From assembly GCA_030549335.1 (NCBI GenBank), contig CM060196.1, positions 70,454,139 through 70,518,138 of the forward strand: a stretch of 64,000 nucleotides of DNA, read 5' to 3'. How positions within the stretch are numbered: position 1 is the first letter of the stretch; every line of letters starts with the position of its first letter. Below, piece by piece: positions 13,701-26,100 of the stretch. A program made the translations under genes and the position numbers. The notes beneath the pieces were generated by a model. That model searched no databases. It was not told the origin of the DNA and was given only the letters and a program-made list of their open reading frames with translations. This stretch comes from Pontederia crassipes (Eukaryota > Streptophyta > Magnoliopsida > Commelinales > Pontederiaceae).

Positions 13701-16700
13701 CTGATACACATGGGTGTCAATGATAAGCATCTATTCTCAATTGTTCATCAAGGCTGTGTTTGGTTCCAAAACTTGTCCCATTAAACTTTGGCCAAACACA
13801 TAACGTGTGATGTTAGTTCTCGCTGGAAACAAGAACTGCACTTATTTTTTGCTTTCAATTCTTTATTGTATTTTAATTAGTAAAATATATTAATTATTAT
13901 TTAATGTTAATATTATTTATTAAACTAATTTTTATATTATCTTAAATAATAATCAATTATAATATTTTGTTTATTAATATATTATCATTCAGCTTATAAA
14001 ATAAATTCTTTAACTTAATATAAATATTTTTTGTAAATTATAATATTAATAACATATAAAAATAATAAGTTATAATAAATTTATTTTTCATAAATTATAA
14101 ATTATAATATTAACATAAATATTTTTAAATTATAATATTAATATAAATATTTTTCATAAATTATTATTTTAACTAAATAAATACATAATATTTTAATTTA
14201 CTATAATCTTGTACTTCATATAATAATAAATTATATCCTTAGCTCTTACTTTTTATCCAAACACCTACTAATATCTAATTTAAATTCCCATCATTACATT
14301 TTTCATCGAAAGACCAAACCTAAACTTTTCTATCAAATTAAAAATTCACAATCCCAACACTGCCCAGATGAACAGCATTTGTTCTTGAATTGATTGTAGG
14401 AAATAGTCAACTATGCAAATATCAAAGAGAACCCTAATTTCATCAAATGAGCATAATCTATGCCATGAACTTTTGGATCATACTTCACCATCAACTTCAT
14501 CATATGATATCCCTTTCAAAAAACAAAATCATCTTATGATATCATATACCACACTCAAATTTAGCAGCTGTCCTGACTAAATGAAAATTGAAGAGTCAGT
14601 TTAGTCAAGAGTTTGTTACTGAGGTTTAAAACCAACACAAGAAGAGCACATAGAAAATTCAGGAATGAGTATCTTGCAATAGGAAATATGTTGAAGATTG
14701 TTAAGCTGTTTTAGAAAAATATTAATGTGAAATATGCATTTAAGTAATCTACTACCTACAGCTCAGGATAATTACAAATGAAAGGTTTGCCTCTATATCT
14801 GACATATAGAAGCAAACTGAGACTTTCATTGATACTACCACACACACACACACACACACACACCCCCCTCCAAAAAAAACAATAGTATGTACTGAAAGAA
14901 GAGTATGAATATTCAATTCTCAGTACCTCTCCCTTCCTAAAGCATTTCAACCAATTTAACATCATTGGAATCGCCTCAATAAGCTTCGGGTATGTGTCTT
15001 TTTCATTGTCTGCATAAGAAGGTCAGTCTTAGTATGCAATCCATGGGAGGGGGCAGAGAAAATGATAATAAACACCAGTAGTGGTTGAACCAATGAATTC
15101 AATGAATAAAAATGGAAAACTACTGAAATTGAATAAGCATCATTTCCTCTATCTTAAAAACTTCAGATGATTGCAAAAACTCAAGTACAGTTTGCAAGCA
15201 TCATTTACCCCCACAAGCATATAAGTTCTCAATGTTTCTTTGGATAACTATCATCGCATACTCCTCCAAGAACTCTCGTGTTGGTAAATCCTTGAGAAGT
15301 CCAGCCTAGAAATTAAACAATATCATCAGAACTTTAAGAAACAACACGTATGAACCAAGGTAACGAGATTTCTTAGAGCAGAAAAACCTGAAAGATTTGA
15401 TGAAGCATGGTACCAATCAATGCAACAGAAGAATGATCAGAACTCTTCAATCTTTCATCAAGTACAGCTCGCCTTGGGCAGCTAAAACTAGAGGCTACCT
15501 GGAGAAAATAAAATTGTTTGTTTTATTCAAATGAAGTTAATGTAGCCAAAACTATTTTGAAAGATGAGTCATGATTAGACACTACGATCCAATAACAATA
15601 TAGAGGTGGAATATTTACCCGTGTTCCAGATAAAAGGATCTCTGGATGGATAATAACAAGGTTTTTAGCATGATCAACAGTGCATTTTCCTTCATTGTCA
15701 AAATCTCCAACTGTGCTTATAGTATCACCAGGCCCAATCAAGCTATAAAACCTAAGACAAGGTAGAAGGAAAAGTTTCTCATTTCTATCATGATAGACTT
15801 TTAAAAGCATATGGGAAATGACAGCTTGGTGAATATAAGGTGTAGGATATGACTCTTATAAAATGTCCCACACTAGTCAGGAAGTGAATAAGCACTCCAA
15901 GAAATTGAGGAAAGTTCACAGTTATACTGACCACTCATCATGAAGATATAAAATCCTCTCTTGTGCATTTCGTTCATTTAGTAATCGAAGAATCTATAAA
16001 GGATGAAAGATCTTTAAGTTTGTATCCAACAAGATTCATGAATATAAAACCAATACATGATAAATATTCTAATTGCACCTTGACAGGAGATTGGTTACAC
16101 CGTGAATTTGTTGTTTCATGTTTCTCTGACACCTTTAACAACAAAGATAAAATAATATGAGTATAAAACCTTTACCAGTCTTCGTAGAAAAAGGAAATAA
16201 AATGAGAAACATACCTCCAATACCAGAAAAGAATTGCAATCTAGAGGATTATAAGAAGTTTTTGATGGAAGGTCTGTTAATATTTGTCCTAGAGGATTAC
16301 TTCCATGTTCAGGTTGAGGACTATCATCAATCACATTATGATGGCAAGCAATCCTTGGTTTGTCAAGCATTGTTTCATCTGTAATTACATCTTCAACTTG
16401 GTCAAGAAGCTCCAGCAATGTCTGAAAACGAAAATCACCAAGTAGCAGAACATCAGTATACATTTATTTAAAGAAATAATGCGAAAGAAAGAAGAGGCAA
16501 GTGTTCCAGTCCAAAGCATATTTAATTATCTAACTACACCTTTCTGTATTTGCCAATATCCAAGTCTTCAGGTTCTCCATTGCAAGCTACCCCATCGACT
16601 GCCTGCATTCCATGGACAAATCTCCATTAAGATAATTATTTTCGATGTAAAACTTAGATTTTTTGTGATTCTTCAAAGATAAAGCAATTAAGGTACCTCC

Positions 16701-17594
16701 TTGGATCCGTAAGGCAGAGATGGTGGAGTACGAAATGGGCTCTTAAAGTTCTTCACATTGGCATCACTTTTTGTATCACCATTGCTCCCATTGCAAACGT
16801 TCATAATTTGTTCAGCAGATGAGGCCATTGTTGAAGAAGTCGATGACATTTCAAATGCTATTGGGGTAGTAGATGAAAGGCACTTTTGGAGCTTCTTAAC
16901 AGGACAGGAAAAATCCTGCATATAAAGAATGAATTTTGAACTAAAAGAAAGCAAAATATCAGTTTTTATCTAACGCATGGCCATAAGATGTCGCTAACTT
17001 GCTTCGCGGAGCATGGCTGAAAAGGAAGCACTTGTGCTCCGGATGTTTCCTGGAAGATACTCGCTGTCCCTGGCAGTTGCTTGGAGGCGAACGAACGCAA
17101 ACGCTCGTTGACAGGAGAAATCTTCCAAGTGATTTCGTCTCCACCATCATCTTGACTCTGCTTTATCAGCTGGGCAAAATGAAGAGAACTCAACCCCCAA
17201 TGTTCAAGAAATGGAAAGAAAGAAAGAAAACAACTTTGGATAGGATCACATGTTCTAAGCAAAAAAAAAAAAAAGGGACCGAGGAGCTTACCATTCCCGG
17301 AGAAAACTTGAATCGCTTCGAAGAGATGGATTTGGAGATCTCCGGGGAAGCTTGCGACAAGACCTCATTGGCTTCGGCGGCGATGGCAACGGGCTGGGGC
17401 GGCCGGTCGTCGATCGGCGGTGCGTTTGGAAGAGGGTCGGGGTTCGAAGGGGCAGAGGCAGCCTGGGACTGGGAGTGACGCTCGAAAAAGTGCTGGATTC
17501 CGTACTTCGATGGCTGCGAAGGGTTGGGCTTTTTTGCAGAGGTAGAGGACGAAGAAGAAGATACGGCGGCGGCCGATCGCTTCCTCGGCGCCAT
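1997..17594 (-). CDS. DNA2: DNA2/JHS1 replication ATP-dependent nuclease-helicase, 34 exons
   Basis: DNA2 family enzymes cut 5' flaps during Okazaki-fragment maturation and resect double-strand breaks in the nucleus; the Arabidopsis member is JHS1. My model gives 1,318 residues, close to the usual size for plant DNA2. Visible in order: a PIP-box-like KYGIQHFF (30-37); FKFSPGM and [11 protein letters not shown] typical of plant DNA2; the first Fe-S cysteine in [12 protein letters not shown] (C411); nuclease motifs GLKGVIDAS (D543) and PLEFKTGK (E565, K567); three more Fe-S cysteines in [10 protein letters not shown] (656, 659, 665); Walker [11 protein letters not shown] (927-936); Walker B DEAGQTT (1036); [10 protein letters not shown] (1060); ITPYNSQ; and [15 protein letters not shown] (1256-1270). 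All 34 exons join without a stop. The start is the first ATG of the MAPRKRS reading frame. The exon 2 end is ambiguous (16999 or 16975, both in frame). Identity is near certain; splice sites are by eye. Confidence 0.95.
7863..11256 (-). other. DNA2: DNA2 exons 12-20 (nuclease domain and linker)
   Basis: Exon coordinates: 12, 11191-11256; 13, 10558-10713; 14, 9837-9892; 15, 9679-9739; 16, 9497-9607; 17, 9362-9418; 18, 8655-8789; 19, 8334-8561; 20, 7863-7937. Exon 13 holds the PD-(D/E)XK-type nuclease residues (GLKGVIDAS and PLEFKTGKG). Exon 17 holds three Fe-S cysteines spaced C-x2-C-x5-C. Exon 18 carries [15 protein letters not shown]. The intron before exon 12 is about 3.7 kb, far longer than the rest, and has collected repeats. 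Confidence 0.88.
10161..10321 (-). mobile_element. tRNA-derived SINE in DNA2 intron 13-14
   Basis: A 161-bp insert, GC-richer than its intron, is flanked by a perfect 14-bp direct repeat ACTACATGAACTCT (10147-10160 and 10322-10335). Read on the minus strand it has a Pol III A-box match TGGTCGATGGG followed about 20 bases later by a B-box match GATCGATCC. It ends in an A-rich tail (T run at 10161-10167 on the plus strand). Internal Pol III promoter, short length, tail and long target duplication together define a SINE. The exact duplication suggests a fairly recent insertion. Confidence 0.9.
11920..12930. repeat. Diverged direct duplication inside DNA2 intron 11
   Basis: Two segments about 660 bp apart, near 11920-12275 and 12580-12930, share ordered words: GGATAGCTAT/GGGTAGCTAT, TCATAGTTGT/TTATAGTTGT, CTTGCACTTTT, CTTATTTCCATTT and TATATTTTTTGCATCT. 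The copies carry many substitutions and small gaps, so the event is old. No open frame is shared, so this looks like duplicated non-coding or transposon-derived DNA. Confidence 0.6.
13752..14340. mobile_element. AT-rich MITE-like element in DNA2 intron 11
   Basis: The segment begins GGCTGTGTTTGGTTCC and ends with GACCAAACCTAAAC, a loose inverted pair of GTTTGGT/ACCAAAC words often seen at ends of plant hAT- or Harbinger-like MITEs. The middle is extremely AT-rich, with repeated TATAATATTAATA words. The right end resembles window positions 1-250. I could not identify a target duplication, so the superfamily is unassigned and the limits are approximate. Confidence 0.45.
14839..14862. repeat. 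(CA)n microsatellite
   Basis: About twelve CA units, followed by a short C run, in the long intron of DNA2 just downstream of exon 11 in transcription order. Confidence 0.95.
14927..17594 (-). other. DNA2: DNA2 exons 1-11 (N-terminal region)
   Basis: Exon coordinates on the minus strand: 1, 17292-17594; 2, 16999-17169 (or 16975-17169); 3, 16697-16915; 4, 16540-16602; 5, 16215-16421; 6, 16079-16132; 7, 15932-15993; 8, 15619-15751; 9, 15388-15498; 10, 15209-15305; 11, 14927-15009. They encode the basic, Ser-rich N-terminus, the acidic [11 protein letters not shown] segment (exon 5), the OB-like region with [12 protein letters not shown] (exons 7-8) and the first iron-sulphur cysteine (exon 9). 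Introns in this part are short, about 70-210 bp. Phases alternate 0, 1 and 2 and close correctly at each junction. Confidence 0.88.
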
Positions 17595-17788
17595 CGCAGG
17601 AGGAGTAGCGTGCACTGGTTGTCTTGGAGGAGATGGAGGAGGAGAAGAACAAGGCGTCGACGGCGCACGATCGGCGCTGAGAGCGGAGGGAGGGAGGGAG
17701 GGAGGGAGAGAGAGAGAGGGAAAGCCGAATGTAGTATAAAGGGATAAAAATTTTCCCGCTCAAATAAAAATTTCTCGACACATGGAAA

Positions 17789-17823
<35 letters not shown>
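17595..17823 (-). promoter_or_regulatory. DNA2 5' UTR / core promoter region with purine repeats
   Basis: This lies directly upstream of the DNA2 ATG. It contains a GGGA/GA repeat at 17685-17720, which reads as a CT-rich tract on the sense strand and is common in plant 5' leaders. An AT dinucleotide run at 17794-17822 follows. The LINE remnant starts right beyond it, so the native promoter may be only about 200 bp long or may include LINE sequence. No definite TATA box can be told apart from the AT run. Confidence 0.5.
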
Positions 17824-17826
<3 letters not shown>

Positions 17827-19155
17827 TTTTTTAAAAAGAAAGAGATTATATTAAAGCAAAAGATGACTCGTATAATTATACTACAAAAATTGATGGAAGT
17901 CAGGAGGAGGATCGTCCATCAAAGTGTTCGTTTATTTTGGTGGCCAAAATTTACTAAGTGGTCCGTAGCAGAGTTATACACCCTGGTGCGGAAAATAATA
18001 TTGGTAGGTGCGAGACGCTCGAGATTGTTCCAGATATCCGAAAGAAGGTTGCACAATCGCAAGGACAAGGGCGGCAGCTTGACCAGGTGAACCAGAACAT
18101 CGGAGTCAGAATAGATGCAAACATGAATGAATCCTCTGGCAACACAAGCACGAACACCATGAAGAAGCGCACAGGCCTTCGATTGAAGGGTAGAAGTGAC
18201 ATTTCCCTCACCGGCGCCTGCAAAAATGAAAGAGCTAAGAATGGAGCAAAAAGTTGTATCCCCCAGATCCCTAGCTCGGATAAATGCGCCGTCCGAATCA
18301 AGAGACCCAATTCGGAGAGGGGAGCTCCCAATGGATCCGCGAAGGGTCATGGGGTGAGTTGCCTCGGGGGCATGGATTTTGCTAGAAGATAATTCATTGA
18401 AATCAGTCGGCGCCTTCTCCCAGATCACAGCGACATTTGCAAATTTGGACCGAAAATAAATATCGTTCCTGAGATTCCAAATAGACAAGAGGTGGAATGA
18501 AAATATGAATAAAAGATGTTTCCTAGATTGAATTTTCATATAAGCACCCTCATGGCTCCAAGAGTCGGAATCCCAATAGTGAAAAAAAGAAAAAGAGAAG
18601 TGACATTTGACTTTAAAAAGTTTCTATAATTAAATGACAAGAGAGGAAAAAAGAAGAGTTGAGAAGTGGTTTCAGAAGCAAGACCACAAACTGGACATGA
18701 AGAGTTAATATTGGGATTGAAAGTGTGAATGCAGTCATGGCGGACAATCGCTTATGAAAAAGTTTCCAAAGGAATATGTGAATTTTTTGAGGAACAAAGA
18801 TATTCCAAATCAGAGTCCAAGAGTGTCGTCCAGTCACAGTGTCGGCAATGTCTACTGGTACATGAATTTATAAACAGAGCTAACATTCAGGAGCTCATAC
18901 TCATGAGTCGCTCAAATCCATGCGTCATTACAAGCAAAGTGAGAGATGTAAATATCACAAATAGCATAAAAAAAATTTGGGACAAAAGGGGTGAGTTCCA
19001 AGATGACTCAATAATAAGATCCGAGGCCATCGGGGAACTGATGTCAACCTCCATATTAAGATAGGTGGGTAGTCGAATGAGAGAGATGAGAGATATCCAC
19101 GGATAAAAAAGAACAGAAGTGTTCTGACCTCACCCGATCGACTTGATGAATCCAA
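17824..19155 (-). mobile_element. 5'-truncated LINE (L1-type non-LTR retrotransposon) remnant
   Basis: On the minus strand, 18837-18613 encodes a reverse-transcriptase zinc-binding (zf-RVT) segment with WTLIWNIFVPQKIHIFLWKL. It is followed at about 18539-17919 by an RNase H-like domain (SDSDVLVHLV motif region, ACALLHGVRACVARGF helix) in the order expected for the 3' half of plant LINEs. Less clear zf-RVT-proximal sequence extends to about 19155. Stops and frame changes interrupt it, and the reverse transcriptase itself is missing. The T run at 17826-17832 (A-rich on the sense strand) beside the AT microsatellite marks the 3' end. Non-functional. Confidence 0.75.
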
Positions 19156-21254
19156 GGCGACTCATGCTACATTTATATAATCTAACAACTTAAACAAATT
19201 TAATTAATATGTTTTGACACATTTATAAGTCAACTAATATTTCTTGGCTCATAATAGTAGCAATGACATTAATGATGTATAAAATCAAAGTCACTAAATA
19301 AATGAATATTACAATATATTTTTCAAGCGTTCGTTTTAACGTTCCTAGATCAATCTCATCAAAATACGTACTCGAAGTCATTTAGTGACGTTATAAGTTT
19401 TAAATAATTTTTTAAAAAAAAATAATAAATAATAAGTAAATTTTTAATAATAATAACTAATAATCTTAATATTCAAAATAAAGTAAATATCCATTACTCA
19501 AAATGGAGAATATAAAACTAAGTATAATATCTATGACTTTAATCCTATCCCATATGCAATAATTATTTGTCACCAAACTAAACCATTTATCGGACTATTC
19601 TATATTATTATTTCTCAAACTTGCAGGAATTCAAGTATACAAAAATATTAAGTATAAAATATTAAGTACTTATTGTCTAAATGATCATCAACACACTAAA
19701 CTGAAAATAAATAATTTAATAAGAGGTTAATTGAGCAATCAATGTAATAATCAATTATCACCAATAATGTATCGATATTTGAAACATATATCAATTTTTG
19801 TTCGGTAAGTGAAACATATATCAAATTGACTATTAATAATTTATCAATGATCTCATCGATAAACAAATTAATAATTATAAATTATAAATTCTATAATCAT
19901 AGTCATTGCTTGGTATTAATTTGATTCAATAGTAAACGTCAATTCAATATCATTTTTATTCAATGACATGATTAATTACATAAGAATTTGTTTAAATATT
20001 CGATCAGGTTAAACAAGTCATCCCAGGCAGGTTAGGTTGTAAAATGAAAAGAAATTGAATATAAAAATGTATTAAAACTTTTATACATATTATTTATGTA
20101 TATTTTTACTTCGATGTCGTTCTTGGTCATATTTTTCGATATTTTTATTTATAATTACCTCACAATAATTTTTATTTGGCAAATATTCGATTGATGACTT
20201 AATTTATGCTTACTTTATTATAAATTATTTTATCTTGCTTTACTATATTATATTTATATTTATATTAAATAAGATATTATCTATTAATAATGTTACAATA
20301 ATCTCTTTAACTTATTTTACTTTTTATTGTTTTATATTATCCGGTCCGATCATTCGGTTTCCAACCAAGCCGAATTGATCCGTTGATCAATCTAGGTTGA
20401 AGTATTACAACATTGATTATGATAAGCCAATCCATGTATTCATATACGGTGGATGATGAGTACTCTACACATGGTAGTCATAATTTTTTTTCTACAGGCT
20501 AATGTATCAATATCTTAGTTATCCTATTTTCCACGTTCAATTAAATTAAATTAACAATTAATCACAGACTTGGAGATAATCGGTAGGCATTATGGCCAAC
20601 AACTTTTATCTTATAATTAACATCAAACTTTGTCCTATTTCATTAGGTTTGATAATATCAAATCTAAAACTTAAATATGTCATCAATACAGTCAAGATCA
20701 AAATTATCATAATCTAATAAGGTAGTGTTTGATTAGTTAAAGCTAATAAGGTAAAATATTTTTAATTAACTCATTAACTTGAAATACTATTTGTTGGTAA
20801 ATATTACTGTTAAATTATATTTCTTTTAAATATCAACTTTTTACATGTTATTTTTTTGGATGTTTGATAGAAGCATGACAAAAATTATTGGATCGTAGTA
20901 ATCCTTTAACCAAACAGTTCAGTCAACTCATAGATCAAAATTTAGTAATTGTTGAAGAACATTATATTTTTATTTCTCAATTGGATCCTTAAACTTTACT
21001 TTGTATTCTCCAACTTGTAAATTGTTCACCAAAAGTCCTTCTGAACATGTATCGTAGGTTTTCCGATAATCTTACTTACTCACGTCACATTAAAAATATC
21101 CATATAAAAGAATATCAAAATTATAATAAAAATTAAATTTATAAAATATAAAAAATAGATCATTTGTCGAACTTGAACAAGAAAAAACCATCTCGCCCCA
21201 AGGAGATTGTGTTACATAAAAATGATGACTATTGCTACATAGAAGTGGAGAGGG
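19156..21254. other. AT-rich intergenic sequence, no gene recognised
   Basis: Long A/T runs and short inverted words but no supported coding region. A slightly GC-richer island at 20340-20420 resembles nothing I can name. Probably decayed repeats. Confidence 0.6.
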
Positions 21255-21259
21255 GATGG

Positions 21260-23112
21260 TGTAACACCTCCAAATCGCACACCGTCACGTGGCAGAATAT
21301 GGTTCGGAAACGTTACGGGTCATCCTTACGTGTACATTATATTGACCAAAATAAAGACTTTGACTGATCAACTCAATAACGATAAATGCAGAATAACTAA
21401 ATCATGATTAAGAATCAAAGATAGTAACATCATGATACGCGGAAGACTGATAAATGAGTTCTTAGGAGTCCAAAGAAAAGCTAATACATCAAATGATAAA
21501 AGAGAAAGGAAAAAACTATCCATCATCTAAATGACTCGATAACCATGTGCAGCCACCTACGAGTTCGATCTGTCGCCGTTGGCCACCATCATCATTGAGA
21601 CCTTTGGCGTGCATTTAAGAACATGTAGGGGAGAACCTCCCTATGAGTTTCACAATTCAGTATGAAAGTAAAATAATTATCGTTATAGGATCATGATACT
21701 AAATATGAATTATAAAGGTAACATCATCGTCTGATAGGAAAGTGAATCATGATCATAATATGAAAGTGAAAGCACGTAAAATGCATATGAAAAAGAGACT
21801 ATATAAAGTCACCATAAGAAAATGCAAAAGCCAACATCATGAGAAATATTTTTTATTCATGTGTTCATCTTCTTTTTCATCTTATATTTTCATCTTTGAC
21901 TTATTTATGATATATTTCAACCCACGGAGAGATCTGCATCAACTCGTCCATCATCATCATCATAACTGACAGAGTCAGCCCATAACTGACCGAAGTTAGC
22001 CCATAACTGATCGTCACCAGTCCATCATAAAAAGAGCTATCCATTTAACGATTTATGACTTTTATCTTGCATCTTTTAGATTAATCAAATCATATTTTGA
22101 AAGAAACTTTAAATCAAGGTAAAAGAAACGATCATGGAGAACAAATCAGGATTATCATTAATATAATAATAGACATCATTAAGATCTAGAATAGGAACAT
22201 AAATCAAGGATTTAAACATCATAAAATTGATTAAATCAATGTCAGAACCCGGGCCGAGTAGGGAAAACTCAGGCCGAGTTCGTAGTCATCATCTTCAAGG
22301 AAAATCAGGATTAAACTCGGGCCGGGTTCGGGTTACACTCGGGCCGGGTCAGTTCATCGTCGAGTCGGGGCGACTGCCGCGCCCGACACTTCTAGGTACA
22401 CAGAACTCGATCCGGGTCATCTTCAACCCGGGCCGGGTTAGTCCGATTGTAGAGCTCGGTGAGCGTCGACAATGACGGATCCGAGCCGAGTTCCTCCAAA
22501 CTCAGTCCGACGAAGAATCTGCCCGGGCCGAGTTTAGGTGAACTCGGGCCGGGTTCATCTTTCGCAGAAACTGCGCCTACGCGCAGTTCGCGTTCTGTTC
22601 ATCGTTTCCGGCAATGACCAGCATAATTCAACATCATAGGACATAATGCATTAACTAGAAACTACCTAGAACATGCTTCAAGTCTAAAATTAAGATTCTA
22701 TCACGAATCTATCATAGTTCCATACATTTTAGTTTCTGTCGAAGAAACTATTATCGCTATCTTCCTCTTCCTCTTCTTCCTCTTCCTCTTCCCGCTCCTC
22801 TCGATTCAGGTGCACGTCTAGCGTCGTTCAAGTCCTCTGGTTGACCTCCTGTATAGCGGCAGCCATCAGGGATAAGAAGGAACGAAAATGGTGCACGTAT
22901 GAGGAGACCTAGGGCCGGCTCGTGAGAAAAATGAAAAGGGAGTTTTGGTTTGATTTTGCCTCATACTTATAGAGGAGAAGTTTGAATTTGGTTGGAAATC
23001 GACTCCTCTTAAAATATGATTTCAAATTTTATCTTTTTTCTTATTTGTTTTATCTTCCTTTTCATTTCATTTTATGTCTTTTCTTTTCCCCAATTTAATC
23101 TCGGGCATTACA
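21260..23112 (-). repeat. 3' LTR of the chromovirus
   Basis: About 1,853 bp, beginning TGTAACACCTCC and ending GGGCATTACA (TG...CA). It contains a cluster of short GGGCCGGGTT/GGGCCGAGTT motifs at 22240-22560. A TATA-like word (CTATAAGTATGAGG on the minus strand, near 22965) lies about 140 bp inside the upstream end, implying a short U3. The purine-rich side next to it (23113-23130) includes ATGGGGTTTA on the minus strand and probably marks the polypurine tract. Confidence 0.92.
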
Positions 23113-23158
23113 TTATAAACCCCATAAAATAAAATTCATCATCGAATTTAGTTAGAAA

Positions 23159-26100
23159 TCAAGACTTACCAAATAGTGCAGAAAATTCTCTTTGCATCTC
23201 AGACTCGAACTCCCAGGTTGCTTCGTCACATGGCTCAAAGTCACCTTGGCCAGTGGTACATCTTTGTTGTTGTGACGTTTGACCTTTGTCTCTGGAATCT
23301 AAATGGGCTGCTCCTCATAGGTCATGTAATCTTTGAGGTTAGATTCTTCATATCGTGTAACATTCGCATCATCATGCTTGTACTTTCGGAGCATAGAAAC
23401 GTGTAACACGTTATGAACTCGCTCATAGGATGGAGGTAATGCTAGTCTGCAAGCACCCTCTCCGACCAGCTCAAGCACTTCAAATGGACCAACATACCTT
23501 AGGCTGAGCTTTCCTATTTTACTGAACCTCGTCACTCTCTTTATCGAGGAAACCTTCAGGAGTACTTGATTATATGTCTGAAAACTTTGTTCACGTCGTC
23601 CTCTGTCAGCATAAAACTTTTGTCGAGCATGGACTGTCTTCATCCTTTCTTGTATCAGCTCAACCCTTGCTGAATATTCCTCTGTCTTTTTCAGCTCTTT
23701 AGCATCCAAAATTTTCCTCTCACCTACCTCATTCCAGCATGCAAGTGAACGACATGGTCTTCCATACAAGGCTGCAAAGGGGGCATACGAATGTTTGAAT
23801 GGTAGCTACTATTATAAGCAAATTCGATAAGTGGTAGGTGATTATCCCAGTTGCCCTTCCAGTTAAGGGCACAAGCTCTTAACATATCTTCAACCATTTG
23901 GATGATCCTTTAAGTTTGACCATCCGTTTGTGGATGGAATGTCGTACGGTAATTAAGCCTCGTTCCAAAAGAGTCATGTAAGCCTCTCCAGAATCTGACT
24001 GTAAACATCGGATCCCTATCTGACACAATGGAGGTGGGGATCCATGAAGTCTGATTATCTCATGTACATATGGATCCATAAGGTTCTGCACTGATTGTTT
24101 TGACTTTATGAGTAAGAAGTGTGTAGACTTCGTTAACCGATCCACTACTACTCATATGACATCATGTCCCTTCTGGGTACGGGGTAAACAAGTTATAAAA
24201 TCCATAGAGATGTCCTCCTATTTCCACTGTGGAATAACGAGAGATGTGATTTTTCCATAAGGCTTCTGATGTTCCACTCTTACCTGTTGGCAGACTAGAC
24301 ACTTGAAAACATATTCAGCAATCTCTCATTTCATGTCATTCTACTAGAAGGTTCTTTGCACATACTTGTACATCTTAGTGCTGCCTAGATGGATCGCAAA
24401 CTTAGACTGTGGCATTCATCCATCACTTCTTTTTTTATAACTTCGTCACTTGGGACACATAGCCGATCTTTGTATCGGATCCCACCATCTGTCGAGAGCT
24501 TGAAATCTTCTTCTTCTTTCTGATATATTCCTAACATCTCGATATACTTAAAATCTAGAGCCTGAGCCTTAATAATCCTATCCACCAGATTCAATTGTAT
24601 ATGGTGCATCATCAGTACTGCTCCCTTCCTTCCAGGTATTAATTTCCATAGGCTTAGCTCCTTCGTCATCTTATACATGCCCATAATCATATGAGCTAGT
24701 AAGCCTTCCTACTTGTGGCTGAGTGTATCTGTAACTGAGTTCACTTTACCCGGATGATAATTAATGGAGAACTCATAGTCCTTCTAATGTTCCATCCATC
24801 TTCGTTATCGCATATTAAGGTCTCGCTGAGAGAAGACGTACTTGAGACTCTTATGATAGTGAACACCTCGAACTTCACTCCATAAAGGTAGTGTCATCAA
24901 ATTTTCAACGCGAATACTACCGCTGCCAATTCCAGGTCATGAGTCAGGTAATTCATCTCATCCTTCTTTAGCTGCCTAGATGCATATGCGACCACTTTTC
25001 TATGTTGCACGAGCACACATCCTAGTCCTATGCCGCAAGCATCATTGTACACCACATACTCATCTGTACTTTTCGAAATGGTGAGTATGGGTGCAATGGT
25101 CAGTCTGGTCTTCAGTTCTTGAAAAATGTCTTCGCATTTCTGTGTCCATATATACTTCACACATTTCTTCATTAGGTTCGTCAAGGGAGATGCAATATTT
25201 GAAAAATTCTTGATGAACCTACGGTAATAACCTGCCAATTCGATAAAGCTGTGGATTTCAGTGACATGTTTTGGCCTTGGCCAATGGAATACCGCTTCTA
25301 CCTTAAAAGGATCCACAGAAATGCCCTTCTTCGAGATTATGTGTCCAAGAAACATAATCCGGTCCAATCAGAACTCACATTTGAATAGTTTTCCATATAA
25401 CTTGTGTTGCATTGACTTTTCCAAAACTATATTCAAGTGTTCCTTGTGTTGTTCTTCATTTTTCGAGTAGATTAGGATGTCATCTATAAAGACAATGACA
25501 AACTGGTACAGGTATGATCTGAACACCCGATTCATGAGATCCATGAAAGCTGCAGGGGCATTCGTTAGTCCAAAAGGCATCACTGGAAATTCACAATGAC
25601 CATACCTTGATCGAAAAGTCGTCTTTTGTACATCTTCATTGACCACTCTAAACTAGTGGTACCCACTTCGTAAGTCGATCTTGGAGAATACCGCGGCATT
25701 AGAAAGTTGATTGAAGAGATCATCGATCCGCGGTAGAAAGTACTTGTTCTTTACCGTGGCTTTGTTTAGCATCCGGTAGTCAATACACAGTCATAGAGAG
25801 TAGTCATTCTTCTTAATAAATAGCACTGAAGCTCCACAGGGAGATACACTCGGTCTGATAAACCCGTTATCTAAAAGTTCATTAATTTGCTTCTTCAGTT
25901 TGCATCTCGACCGGTGCCATCCTGTAGGGGGGCTTTGAGATCGGGGCAGTGTCTGGAAGAAGATCGATCCGAAAATTAATCTCTCGTGGAGGTGATAATT
26001 CGGAGATGTCGTTAAGAAAGATATCCGAAAATTTTTGAATTACGTCCAGTTGTTGTAGTTGGGTCCATGAGTTGTTCGTCATCATCACATTTGCAAGAAA

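Noticed and set aside
16999..17478. 159-codon plus-strand frame over the DNA2 start
   Set aside because: Antisense to DNA2 exons 1-2; no domain, and it crosses the intron.
17782..18392. Plus-strand frames over the LINE remnant
   Set aside because: Shadows of the minus-strand RNase H domain.
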